Positions 8,446 through 17,318 of a stretch of DNA of 64,000 nt are shown one piece after another. The stretch spans positions 62,001 to 126,000 of the forward strand of contig JACQNC010000009.1 in the NCBI GenBank assembly GCA_016203225.1, read 5' to 3'. The notes beneath the pieces were generated by a model. It did not search any database. It saw only the letters and a program-made list of their open reading frames with translations, and was not told where the DNA came from. The stretch is from Candidatus Woesearchaeota archaeon. Lineage in GTDB: Archaea > Nanobdellota > Nanobdellia > Woesearchaeales > ARS49. The translations under genes were made by a program, and so were the position numbers. Numbering within the stretch: position 1 is the stretch's first letter; the number at the start of each line of letters is the position of its first letter.

Positions 8446-8760
8446 ATGATGTTCTGCCCGAAGTGCGGAAGCATCCTGATGCCGAAGAACATCGGCGGAA
8501 AACGCGTGCTCGGCTGCTCATGCGGGTACAAGGCAGAGGGCGATGTCACGATAAAGGAAGAGGTGAAGCATGTCAAGAAGGAGGTCCACGTGCTGGAGAA
8601 CGAGAACGATCCCACGTTGCCGTTGGCGGACTACGCGTGCAAAAAATGCGGTCATCCGAAATGCTTCTTCTGGGAGCTCCAGACGCGTTCTGCCGACGAG
8701 GCCCCGACGCGGTTCTACAAGTGCGAGAAGTGCAAGCACACCTGGCGCGAGTATAAATGA
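8446..8760 (+). CDS. tfs: Transcription factor S-like (TFIIS/RpoM-type double zinc ribbon)
   Basis: MMFCPKCGS...CGYKAEG and C-terminal CKKCGHPKCFFWELQTRSADEAPTRFYKCEKCKHTWREYK. Confidence 0.9.
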   Translation: MMFCPKCGSILMPKNIGGKRVLGCSCGYKAEGDVTIKEEVKHVKKEVHVLENENDPTLPLADYACKKCGHPKCFFWELQTRSADEAPTRFYKCEKCKHTWREYK

Positions 8761-9005
8761 TGGACTGGTCGGCACATATTCACAACCACCATATCAAAGT
8801 CCGTGCGCGACCTGGCGCCGACGAGACAAAAGTGCTTGGGTGCGATGAAGCACGACATGCGGTGAAGATCTCGGTCGCGGCTCCTGCGCAAGACAACAAA
8901 GCGAACATCTTGCTCCTGAAGTTCTTGAAGAAGCAGCTCGGCAAACAGGTGAGATTGGTCTCCGGCGCCACGTCGCGCGACAAAGTCGTAGAAATCGTTG
9001 AGTAG
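8757..9005 (+). CDS. DUF167/YggU family protein
   Basis: IKVRARPGADETKV...VKISVAAPAQDNKANILLLKFLKKQLGKQVRLVSGATSRDKVVEI. Confidence 0.88.
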   Translation: MMDWSAHIHNHHIKVRARPGADETKVLGCDEARHAVKISVAAPAQDNKANILLLKFLKKQLGKQVRLVSGATSRDKVVEIVE

Positions 9006-9107
9006 CCGAAAGATTTCCGCATTTCTCGTGGTTCTTCCGGCGCGATGCTCTGTTCTTCCGGAAAAATTCCAGCAAGACATATGAATTGCGAAAACGCCAT
9101 TCGTCGC

Positions 9108-9329
9108 ATGTCAAACATCACGTTGATCGTCATCAAAGGAAGGAGAATCCACGTTCTACAAACGCATTGGCGTACCGTGAAGGCGCTCTTGGAACACGGT
9201 TTTGACGGCGTTCTTTGGCAGAAGCACGAGAACCGGACTGAAGACCTCGATGCTGGCTACATCCTCGTCGACCTGAACACAGGCACCGTCGTTAACGAGC
9301 AGAACGCGTTTGCCGCGGAATGTTTTTAA
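9108..9329 (+). CDS. Small hypothetical protein
   Basis: ORF 9045..9329; internal ATG MSNITLIVIKGRRIHVLQTHW... plausible start. Confidence 0.45.
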   Translation: MSNITLIVIKGRRIHVLQTHWRTVKALLEHGFDGVLWQKHENRTEDLDAGYILVDLNTGTVVNEQNAFAAECF

Positions 9330-9352
9330 ACACTCTTTTAGGCAGCCCAAGT

Positions 9353-9745
9353 ATGAGCCTCTTCGACGACCTCCCAGATGACCTTAAGAAGGACGCGCGG
9401 GCGATGCCGATGCCCCCGGAACAGCTGCTCCTGAGCCTCGGATCGTTCGCGGCAGGCGCGTTCCACGGCTTCATCACTGCGCAAGGAAAGGATGTTCCTT
9501 TGGAAGGACGCGCGATGCTTGTCGGCATCCCCTTGACGCTCGAGACTATCGCAGGCGGCTATGGGTTTGGGTTCGGCGGCAGGATCTGCCGCGCAGTGAT
9601 TGAACGGCTACAAAAGGAAGGCCGTCCTATCGGGTACGAGGAAGGGACGTTCATGGGCGCGGGCGCAGCTTACGGCTGCATCTTCGGGACGCTGACACAA
9701 GCCATTGGTTTTGGCGCGGGCTATGTGTGGGGAAAGCTGTTCTAG
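9353..9745 (+). CDS. Small hypothetical membrane protein (Gly-rich hydrophobic segments)
   Basis: MSLFDDLPDDLKKDARAMPMPPEQ...; TATA-like TTTTTAAAC about 27 nt upstream. Confidence 0.65.
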   Translation: MSLFDDLPDDLKKDARAMPMPPEQLLLSLGSFAAGAFHGFITAQGKDVPLEGRAMLVGIPLTLETIAGGYGFGFGGRICRAVIERLQKEGRPIGYEEGTFMGAGAAYGCIFGTLTQAIGFGAGYVWGKLF

Positions 9746-10479
9746 AACCCGTCAAGCGTGCTCTGTTTCTTGTCGAACTCTTCCAGGTATTTCGGCGGCT
9801 TGACCGATTTGAACTCGAAGCCCCAGTCTTCCAGCATCTTCCTCGCGTTCTCGGTGATCTTCGGCGCCGCGAGGATGCCACGGACCTTCGTGATGCCTTT
9901 GCTGACCATCATCTTCTCTACGTATCTGCGCAGTTGCGTCACTGCCGATAGGTCTGCGCAATAGCGTTTGCACTCGACGATCGTCAACGTCCCCTCCTTA
10001 TCGGTCCCGAATACATCGATGAATCCGTACTTGGTCTGTTCCTCGCGCGAGACTGGCTTGAATCCCTCCTCGATCATCTCCGGATTGTCATAGAGCATGT
10101 TGCTCATGTCCTCTTCCGTGCCAGCAACGACTATCGTCTGGCCGTCCTCTAGCTTGTGCGAGTTGTAGAAGTGCACGCGCTCGATCGTGATGTCGAGGAA
10201 TTCCTTCAACGGCAGGTTCTTGCTGCGCAGCAGGAGCTTGCTGCCGTCCATCACCGCCGTGTGACTGGTGTCGGGCTTCATGTAGTTGATAGGCGCGTTG
10301 CCTGTTGGCTGGTGGACGAGGATGGCTTTGTCGCTTTTGATTACGATCACGCGATCGCCGCGGCCGAGATGGCTCTCTGCGCGGCCAGAATACCTTATCG
10401 AACACGTGCACGCCAGCACGATCGTCTCGTTCCGAGTCAGCGCATCGGCCAAAAGCGTCGCATAATCAGACAACTGCAT
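9742..10479 (-). CDS. nucS: Endonuclease NucS (mismatch/ssDNA endonuclease)
   Basis: GRAES..GRGDRVIVIKSDKAILVHQPTGNAPINYMKP; KYGFIDVFGTDKEGTLTIVECKR nuclease core; C-terminal PIP-like KQSTLDGF. Confidence 0.93.
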   Translation of the reverse strand: MQLSDYATLLADALTRNETIVLACTCSIRYSGRAESHLGRGDRVIVIKSDKAILVHQPTGNAPINYMKPDTSHTAVMDGSKLLLRSKNLPLKEFLDITIERVHFYNSHKLEDGQTIVVAGTEEDMSNMLYDNPEMIEEGFKPVSREEQTKYGFIDVFGTDKEGTLTIVECKRYCADLSAVTQLRRYVEKMMVSKGITKVRGILAAPKITENARKMLEDWGFEFKSVKPPKYLEEFDKKQSTLDGF

Positions 10480-10521
10480 GCACGAAGCGCGTCGAAACGG
10501 GTTATATAACGTTTGTTGTGA

Positions 10522-12384
10522 TTGTGCATAATGGAGGATAATAATGCATTTATAGGACGGATGAAGCGGTTCATCTGTTGGGGGAATACTGTGGCATTAG
10601 ACGATCGCATCAAGGGCGCGCTGGCTTCTCAAGAGCTCCGACAGGCATTTTTCCAGGACGGCTGGACCGACTTGAAGCACACGCCTGAGCGTGAGGACCG
10701 CATCCAGCCCGCGAATTATGACCTCGCCATCCAGGACGAATGCTGGCGCGTTCCTAACGGATTCCGTCCTTCGCGCGGCGTATCCGTGCTTGAATCATTG
10801 CGGCGATTGCTCCCCCGCGAAAGGTCCCATCAGAAGATCGATCCATCCGACGGTATTGTTCTCGCTCCGGAATTCTCTTACCTCTTCCCCGCAGAAGGTT
10901 CCTGGAAGGTTCCGCGTAACTTCTTCATCCGAGCAAGCCCTAAGTCGACCGAGGGCAGGATGGGAAACTTCGACCGGTTGCTCGGTGACGGCGTCCCCCG
11001 ATACGATGAAGTGCCTGAGGGATTCCAAGGTAAGCTTTACGTCCTTGTCAAGCCACTGGTGTTCTTCAACAGGGTGTTCCCGGGGTTCTCGTTCAATCAA
11101 CTGCGCGCGTATTGCGGCAGCCAGTGCGTAGTCAGCGACGACGACCTCAGGAAACTCATCAACCAGCTCCAGCTCGTCAAAAGGAACGGGCACGCGATCC
11201 CCGCAAATGAACTCGAATTCGACAACGGGCTGCTTCTCACCGCGGACCTGGAAGGCAGGGAAAGCGACGGGCTTGTCGGATTCCGCTCACGCAGGAACCC
11301 TGAACCAATCGACCGTCGCGTGAAGCGAGCCATCGACTGGGAGCAGTATTTCGAGCCGTTGCTCGCGCCCAAGACAGGAGACGTCCAGCTCAAGCGCGGA
11401 GAGCTACTTCTGACGCAGTCCCGTGAATGGCTCAGCATGACCCCCACCCACGCAGGCGTGATGCCCGACTATCGCACCAACATCATGGAGAACCGTGCGC
11501 ACATCGCAGGGTATTTCGACGCGAACAAGTTCGAGGGCATCGCGACATTGGAGATACCTGTGCTGGACGAGATGGTGCTCCATCATGGCGACCCGTGCTG
11601 CGCGGTACAATATGAGCAGGTGCGCGTTAAGCCGGACAAAGAATATGGAGGCGCCCACATGGACCAGAAATTCGCGCTCTTGCCGAAACCGCTCAAGCTT
11701 CCCAATCCTGCGGAGATCGCGGGCAGGGTCGCCAATGAGAAAGAGCTCATCATGTATGTTGAGCGTGCGAAGCTGTTCGGCAAGGACTATTTCGAGGGAT
11801 TCTCACCGGTCGATGGCGTAGATTTCAGGGCACGCATGCTGGAACATGGTGAATTCGGGAAGCGCGGGAGCGCTGAATCAGGGGTCGGGCTTGAAGCGGA
11901 CAATTCCAAGAAGCAGCCTATCGCATATCTCGTGTTCGTGAACCCTGAAGAAAAACTCGTCTTTGGCTACTGGCGTGCCAGCGAAAAGGAGAAGTATGCC
12001 GAGACGCGTCTGCACGGCAGGTTCAGCATAGGCGTCGGCGGCCATGTGCGTCCAAGCGACAAGCAAGAGGATCCCGCAGATCCGATATTCGCATCGTTGA
12101 TGCGCGAAGTGCACAAAGAAGAGGTGAAGTGCGAAGGTCGGTACGGAGCGCCGAAGCTGATTGGTTATGTCAACGATGACACGTTCAGCCCTGTCGATTC
12201 CGTGCATGTGGGTTTGTTGTACGTGATCGAGACCACGGGCACGGTCGTGCCGAAGGATGAGGAGTTGAGAGAGGGGCGCATGATGCCGTTCTCGAACATC
12301 CACGCGCTCATGAAAGATCCACAGTGCAAGGTCGAATGCTGGACGCAACACGCATTCAAAGAGATCGAGAAGCGGTATTCATGA
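10522..12384 (+). CDS. 2'-deoxycytidine 5'-triphosphate deaminase (PF06559-like) fused to C-terminal Nudix hydrolase domain
   Basis: IQPANYDLAIQDECWRVPNGFRPSRG...PKSTEGRMGNFDRL..GFQGKLYVLVKPLVFFNRVFPGFSFNQLR; C-terminal GGHVRPSDKQEDPADPIFASLMREVHKEEV (Nudix-like). Exact start codon uncertain. Confidence 0.82.
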   Translation: MCIMEDNNAFIGRMKRFICWGNTVALDDRIKGALASQELRQAFFQDGWTDLKHTPEREDRIQPANYDLAIQDECWRVPNGFRPSRGVSVLESLRRLLPRERSHQKIDPSDGIVLAPEFSYLFPAEGSWKVPRNFFIRASPKSTEGRMGNFDRLLGDGVPRYDEVPEGFQGKLYVLVKPLVFFNRVFPGFSFNQLRAYCGSQCVVSDDDLRKLINQLQLVKRNGHAIPANELEFDNGLLLTADLEGRESDGLVGFRSRRNPEPIDRRVKRAIDWEQYFEPLLAPKTGDVQLKRGELLLTQSREWLSMTPTHAGVMPDYRTNIMENRAHIAGYFDANKFEGIATLEIPVLDEMVLHHGDPCCAVQYEQVRVKPDKEYGGAHMDQKFALLPKPLKLPNPAEIAGRVANEKELIMYVERAKLFGKDYFEGFSPVDGVDFRARMLEHGEFGKRGSAESGVGLEADNSKKQPIAYLVFVNPEEKLVFGYWRASEKEKYAETRLHGRFSIGVGGHVRPSDKQEDPADPIFASLMREVHKEEVKCEGRYGAPKLIGYVNDDTFSPVDSVHVGLLYVIETTGTVVPKDEELREGRMMPFSNIHALMKDPQCKVECWTQHAFKEIEKRYS

Positions 12385-13955
12385 GCTTCACACCTCCTCT
12401 CGTTACGCTCGTCGCCAAGTTCGACCAGTCCGCGTTCGACCTATCAGTAGGCGCGGCGCGCACCTGTTATGCGTCTAAAGCGGTCGCTCCGGAGCAGGTA
12501 GCGAAACGTCCTGATCTTGCCGACAAGATCTTCGAAGCCGTGCTCGAGGCAGGCCATCATACCACCATCCAGCACCCGCATTACACGTTCCTGATGCAGG
12601 GCGTGAGCCGGCAGTTCCTATGGTCGTTCCTGCACAGCCACCCATTCTACAATTCAGAACAACAGAGCCAACGCTACGTTGAGATGAAACCGGACCGGCT
12701 CGTCATCCCTCCGCTGGAAGGCAAGTCGCGCACCATCTTCATGGCGATGGCCACAGAGATGATGCAGGCCTACTTCGAGTTGAATGACCTGATGCGCCCG
12801 TTCATCGAAAAGGAATGGTTCAAGCTCTACTCTGGAAGGAAGGCCGACTTCTTGAACAAGAACGAGCGAGGCAAGCGTTGGGACGCCGCGATCCACAAAC
12901 GCACGCTCGAGGCGGCGCGTTATGTGATACCTGTAGCGATGCAGGCCGACCTATACCACACCATCTCCGGGCTCACGCTGATGCGATACTGGCGCATGTG
13001 CGAACAGTTCGATGCACCGGGCGAGACAAAGGATATCGTGGGCCGCATGATAGGGTTGGTCCGCGAGGACGACCCGCGGTACCTCTCGCGTCTCGAAGAC
13101 CCGGTACCTCTCCAGGAGACCCCGGAATACGTGATGTTCACGTCCTTCTTCGGCACCGGGCTCAATCCGTACGCGTCCGAGTTCATAAGGGAGTTCGACG
13201 CGCGGCTGGACGGATTGCAGGCGCTGCTCATCGGGCATGACCCGAACGCGGAGGCCGCGCTCGCGAACGCCGTGCGCGGTATTTTCGGGCTGCCGAAATC
13301 CCGGATGTCAGACGATGACGCCATCGATGTCGTGTTGGATCCGAGAAAGAACTCATATCTAGGCAGCACGCTGAACGTGAACACTCTCTCGAAACTGTCG
13401 CGTGCGCTGCATGTCGTTAATTACACGTTCGAGCACCGGTTGAGCCACACTGCAGACAGTCAAAGCCAAAGGCACCGCATGATCCCGGGCACGCGACCGA
13501 TCCTGCAGGCGCATTTCGACCCGAGCGAGCCGGACTGCATCTGGCCCATCTCATATCGGCAGGTCCCTGAGGCGATGGACAAAGTCACGAAGCTCACGGC
13601 AAAGGTCTGGAAGACCATCGGAGACCTCCTGAGCGAGGGAGTTCCGTGGGACTGCGCACAGTATCTCCTTCCGAACGCGACAGCAGTGCGTTACATAGAA
13701 TCAGGAAACCTCCTGAACTATCACCATAAATGGCACACCAGGTTATGCTATCTCGCGCAGGAGGAGATCTGGCGTCAATGCCTGGAAGAGGTGCGCCAGG
13801 TCTCGGAGGTTCACCCGCGCATCGGCAAGCATATCGGGCCGCCGTGCGCTATGCGCAACGTCGCCGGCATGAAGCCCATCTGTCCAGAGAAGGACCGTTA
13901 CTGCGGCGTTCCGGTGTGGCTCAGGACCCTTGACCAGTACGAGCGCGTCATCTGA
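12381..13955 (+). CDS. thyX: FAD-dependent thymidylate synthase, long tandem-domain ThyX
   Basis: AGHHTTIQHPHYTF..RQFLWSFLHSHPFYNSEQQSQRYVEM and second-half HRLSHTADSQSQRHRMIPGTRPI; ATGA overlap with upstream gene. Confidence 0.9.
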   Translation: MSFTPPLVTLVAKFDQSAFDLSVGAARTCYASKAVAPEQVAKRPDLADKIFEAVLEAGHHTTIQHPHYTFLMQGVSRQFLWSFLHSHPFYNSEQQSQRYVEMKPDRLVIPPLEGKSRTIFMAMATEMMQAYFELNDLMRPFIEKEWFKLYSGRKADFLNKNERGKRWDAAIHKRTLEAARYVIPVAMQADLYHTISGLTLMRYWRMCEQFDAPGETKDIVGRMIGLVREDDPRYLSRLEDPVPLQETPEYVMFTSFFGTGLNPYASEFIREFDARLDGLQALLIGHDPNAEAALANAVRGIFGLPKSRMSDDDAIDVVLDPRKNSYLGSTLNVNTLSKLSRALHVVNYTFEHRLSHTADSQSQRHRMIPGTRPILQAHFDPSEPDCIWPISYRQVPEAMDKVTKLTAKVWKTIGDLLSEGVPWDCAQYLLPNATAVRYIESGNLLNYHHKWHTRLCYLAQEEIWRQCLEEVRQVSEVHPRIGKHIGPPCAMRNVAGMKPICPEKDRYCGVPVWLRTLDQYERVI

Positions 13956-13988
13956 AGTTTTTTATAGCACCGCATCTTTCCGATTTCC

Positions 13989-14567
13989 GTGAAAGGCCTC
14001 TTCATCGTTCTCGAGGGCATAGACGGTTCTGGCAAGGGCACGCAGACGAAGTTGCTCTCGGAGTATCTCAAGAAGAGAGGCAGGAGGGTGCTGCTCACCT
14101 CCGAACCGAGCCATTCGGTAGTGGGCGCTTTCGCGAGAGAGCAGTTGCAGCATCGCAAGATGAGCCAGAAATGGATGCAGTTGCTGTTCGCGGCTGACCG
14201 GCAACATCACGTCGAGAATGATATCCTGCCCGCGTTGAAGGCTGGCAAGACCGTGATTTGCGACCGTTACAGTTTGTCTTCGCTCGCGTACGGCAGCGTA
14301 TCATTACCGCTGTCGTGGCTGAAGAAGCTCAACCACACGTTCCCGCGACCTGACTTGACGATCATCCTGGACGTCCCTGCTGAAGTCGGATTGAAACGTG
14401 TCCGTGGCCAGAGGCGCAGCCTGGAACTGTATGAGCGGAAAAACCTCTTGGCAAAGGTGCGCAGGAACTATCTCGCGCTCGCGAAAGGCGACATAAAGGT
14501 CGTGGACGCCTCAGGATCGAAGAAGGAGACGTTCGCCGCGATCAAAATGATCGTGGACAAACTCTGA
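13989..14567 (+). CDS. tmk: Thymidylate kinase (GTG start)
   Basis: FIVLEGIDGSGKGTQTKLL P-loop, TSEPSHSVVG, CDRYSLSSLAYG. Confidence 0.93.
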   Translation: MKGLFIVLEGIDGSGKGTQTKLLSEYLKKRGRRVLLTSEPSHSVVGAFAREQLQHRKMSQKWMQLLFAADRQHHVENDILPALKAGKTVICDRYSLSSLAYGSVSLPLSWLKKLNHTFPRPDLTIILDVPAEVGLKRVRGQRRSLELYERKNLLAKVRRNYLALAKGDIKVVDASGSKKETFAAIKMIVDKL

Positions 14568-14741
14568 TCATTCTGCTACTGCCGGGACTTCGGGGGTCTT
14601 GACTTCCTCGAACATCGCCAGCGTCTTGTTGCGCTTGATCGTATTGTAACTTATGTTGCTCTTCTTGATCTCCACAACGACACCTCTTTTTCCCGCGCAT
14701 CGGGACGATTCGAAGTAGCGCGCGTCTCTTTTTAAGTTCAT
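14568..14741 (-). CDS. Small basic hypothetical protein (57 aa; start uncertain)
   Basis: MNLKRDARYFESSRCAGKRGVVVEIKKSNISYNTIKRNKTLAMFEEVKTPEVPAVAE; below ORF-track length cut-off; a downstream GTG after SD-like GAGGTG is an alternative start. Confidence 0.5.
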   Translation of the reverse strand: MNLKRDARYFESSRCAGKRGVVVEIKKSNISYNTIKRNKTLAMFEEVKTPEVPAVAE

Positions 14742-14860
14742 GCGAGATACAATTGGTATGTTTCAGGCAACACTTTGTTCCTCATTGCGGAGTTAAGAAC
14801 TGATTTTACGACGGAAACAACTCGATGTCACTGCAAGAAAAGTGTTTCGTGACTTGAAAA

Positions 14861-15358
14861 CTACGCCTTCTTGTCGAACTCCATCAACGTCTGGAATGAT
14901 TGCGACAGCAATTTGCCGTCCTTCGCGTCGATCTTCAGGTTCAGCGTCTTCATGCTCTGGAAGAAGTAAGTGATGTTGTATATTGCCTTCCCTTCGTTGT
15001 TCTGGATGATGAAGAACGTCTTGAGAGGGATCTCGCGCGGGTGCTGCAACACGTGCTGTTCTTTCGCGGTCTTGAGCGCGGATTCGTGGCCTATGACGAC
15101 ATCCTCGGGTTTCAATTCAAGGATCGCGTTATCGGAGCGCAGGATCTCCTGATCCGGGATGATCTCGACGTACTTCGCGGAGACTACGAACGTCGTGATT
15201 GTGTCTTCAGGATTATAGTAGCCGAGCTGCCACGTGTCCTTATTTGCCTCGTCCAGCAGCAGGAATGCGTGCGCGAGGAAACTCTTCGCGTGCTCCTTCC
15301 TCCAAGCGGAATATTCCTTGCTCTGTTCAAGCGTTCGCAGGACGTCTTTTAGCTCCAT
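14861..15358 (-). CDS. Hypothetical protein
   Basis: 165-aa ORF with coding-like composition; fills the gene gap. Confidence 0.7.
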   Translation of the reverse strand: MELKDVLRTLEQSKEYSAWRKEHAKSFLAHAFLLLDEANKDTWQLGYYNPEDTITTFVVSAKYVEIIPDQEILRSDNAILELKPEDVVIGHESALKTAKEQHVLQHPREIPLKTFFIIQNNEGKAIYNITYFFQSMKTLNLKIDAKDGKLLSQSFQTLMEFDKKA

Positions 15359-15393
15359 GTCATGGCCGCATCTGGGAGGGTATAAAAGAATTG

Positions 15394-16725
15394 CTACTTG
15401 AAGACGGTCGTGAACAGCAGCGCTTTCTTCCTCATGCCACGGACTATCCCATGCCAGCGGTGCTGGATACCTCGTGAGGGATGCAGTTCGAACGCATGCC
15501 AGAGCACCTCTGCGAGCGGGTAGTCGTGCTTGACGCGATGTTCCCTGATGCCGACGAGGAACAGGGATGATAGGAGCCGCAGCACGGCGGAGACGGCGAA
15601 CACGAGCGGGATGCCCGTGAGGACAAGCGTCACGTTGTCGGCTATGAACCCTCCCAGGATCGGCGCGATGATCAACGGCACACCCGTGATTATGCTATAT
15701 GTGGCCGTCTGGATGGCACGCTTGGATGGCGTAGTGAGATCGAGGAACACGTTGAATACGGCGACATCATAACCCGCCCACACTATCCCCGAGAGCACTT
15801 GCGCGAACCACAGCAGCCAGAGCGTGTCGCGCGTCACGAACAGGAACGTCAATGGCACGAGTGCTGTGCCTATCACGCTCAACCATAGCACCGGCTTGTC
15901 GCCGAACCTGTCTGAGAGCTTACCGACGTGCCTGAACACGAGTATCTTGGTTATGTTCGTCAACGCTGTCGATAGCGCGAAGATGGTGTATGATAGTCCT
16001 AGGTCGTTCAGGATGTACGCCGTGAAGAACGGGCTGGCGAGCATGAACGCGAAGTTGAACAGGAACGCGAATGTCACGTACCTTTTGAACTCGCCTTCGA
16101 GCTGGAAGAACTCGCGCCAGCCGTGATGATCATGGTCTTGGTACGGAGGCTCCTTGACCTTTAGCGTGCATAGCGTGGTCGCGATGCCGAACCCGATGCC
16201 GACCGCGAACACCGTGAGGAAGCCGGCGAAATCGCCTGGCGCGAACAGGTCGAGATACTGACCTGCGGCGACGAGCGCGATCATTCCTCCGATGTTGATC
16301 AATCGCGTGCGGCGCGCGACGAAATCGCCGCGGATCCTGTTCGGTACCACATCTGCCACGAGCACCGTCCAGGCAGGATCAGACATGTAGTCGAAGAACC
16401 TGGCGAGGAAGAAGAACAGCACCACCCCCAGCAGTGGCGACTGCGCGAATATCGATGGCGCAAAGATGATACCGAGCCAGGAGAGACGCGCGAACGTGCT
16501 CGCGATGGCGTAGATGCGCAATCGCGTGAAGTGCTCCAGGAGTTTCGCTCCGGGGATCTCGGCGAGCATCATAGCCAAGTAAGGCAGGGCGCCGATGATC
16601 CCGATTATCGTGTTGCTGGCGCCCAACGCGAGCGCATATGCCAATAGGTATCCTGCGGTCAGCCCGTCATAGAGCGCCCACCAACCGCCGCTCTGGAGCA
16701 GGTAGCGTTGGTTCCGGTCGGTCAC
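15394..16725 (-). CDS. MFS-family transporter
   Basis: About 12 hydrophobic segments; LSDRFGDKPVLWLSVIG-type loop motif. Confidence 0.87.
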   Translation of the reverse strand: MTDRNQRYLLQSGGWWALYDGLTAGYLLAYALALGASNTIIGIIGALPYLAMMLAEIPGAKLLEHFTRLRIYAIASTFARLSWLGIIFAPSIFAQSPLLGVVLFFFLARFFDYMSDPAWTVLVADVVPNRIRGDFVARRTRLINIGGMIALVAAGQYLDLFAPGDFAGFLTVFAVGIGFGIATTLCTLKVKEPPYQDHDHHGWREFFQLEGEFKRYVTFAFLFNFAFMLASPFFTAYILNDLGLSYTIFALSTALTNITKILVFRHVGKLSDRFGDKPVLWLSVIGTALVPLTFLFVTRDTLWLLWFAQVLSGIVWAGYDVAVFNVFLDLTTPSKRAIQTATYSIITGVPLIIAPILGGFIADNVTLVLTGIPLVFAVSAVLRLLSSLFLVGIREHRVKHDYPLAEVLWHAFELHPSRGIQHRWHGIVRGMRKKALLFTTVFK

Positions 16726-17315
16726 AGGTTGATCACCTTACCGAATGGCCCCGGATTCACCAGTTTGGCCTTGTTCACCGTTCCGGTCTTGCCTGCGGTC
16801 TCGTGGATGTGGCCGCTCAGCGCCAGCACGACGTTCTTGCGTTGCTTGATGAAGTCGGAATAGCTCTTGTTGCCTACGTGGTCGCCCCAGATGTGGTCGA
16901 GCACGGTGCCATATGGTGGTTGGTGCGTGAGCAAGACAACCTTCTTTGCGAGTTTGGCCGCAGGAACCGTCTTTATCCAGCGCGCAAAGTCAGGCTCCGT
17001 GAACGAGAATCCTCCACCACCATGGCCTACGAACAACACGTCACCGAACCGCACGGTTCTTTTGTGGCAGAACGTCCAGCCGTGACGCTTGGCGAGCGCA
17101 GCGACGGTCGATTCCTCTTCATGATTGCCATGTAGCACGAGCTGGCTCTTGTGCAGTTTCGCGAGGCGCTTGCACACATCCTCGATATGTTGTTCGAACA
17201 CTGTGAAATCCCCGAGATTGATCAGCAGGTCAGGATGCTCTTTCTTTATAGTCTGTTCAAGCCGCTTCATCGCGGTGAGATTCGCGTGCAGGTCGCTGAA
17301 TGCGAGAATCTTCAT
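16722..17315 (-). CDS. Calcineurin-like metallophosphoesterase
   Basis: MKILAFSDLHANL, LLINLGDF, LHGNHEEE, LTHQPP, LSGHIHE motifs. Confidence 0.93.
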   Translation of the reverse strand: MKILAFSDLHANLTAMKRLEQTIKKEHPDLLINLGDFTVFEQHIEDVCKRLAKLHKSQLVLHGNHEEESTVAALAKRHGWTFCHKRTVRFGDVLFVGHGGGGFSFTEPDFARWIKTVPAAKLAKKVVLLTHQPPYGTVLDHIWGDHVGNKSYSDFIKQRKNVVLALSGHIHETAGKTGTVNKAKLVNPGPFGKVINL

Positions 17316-17318
17316 GGG

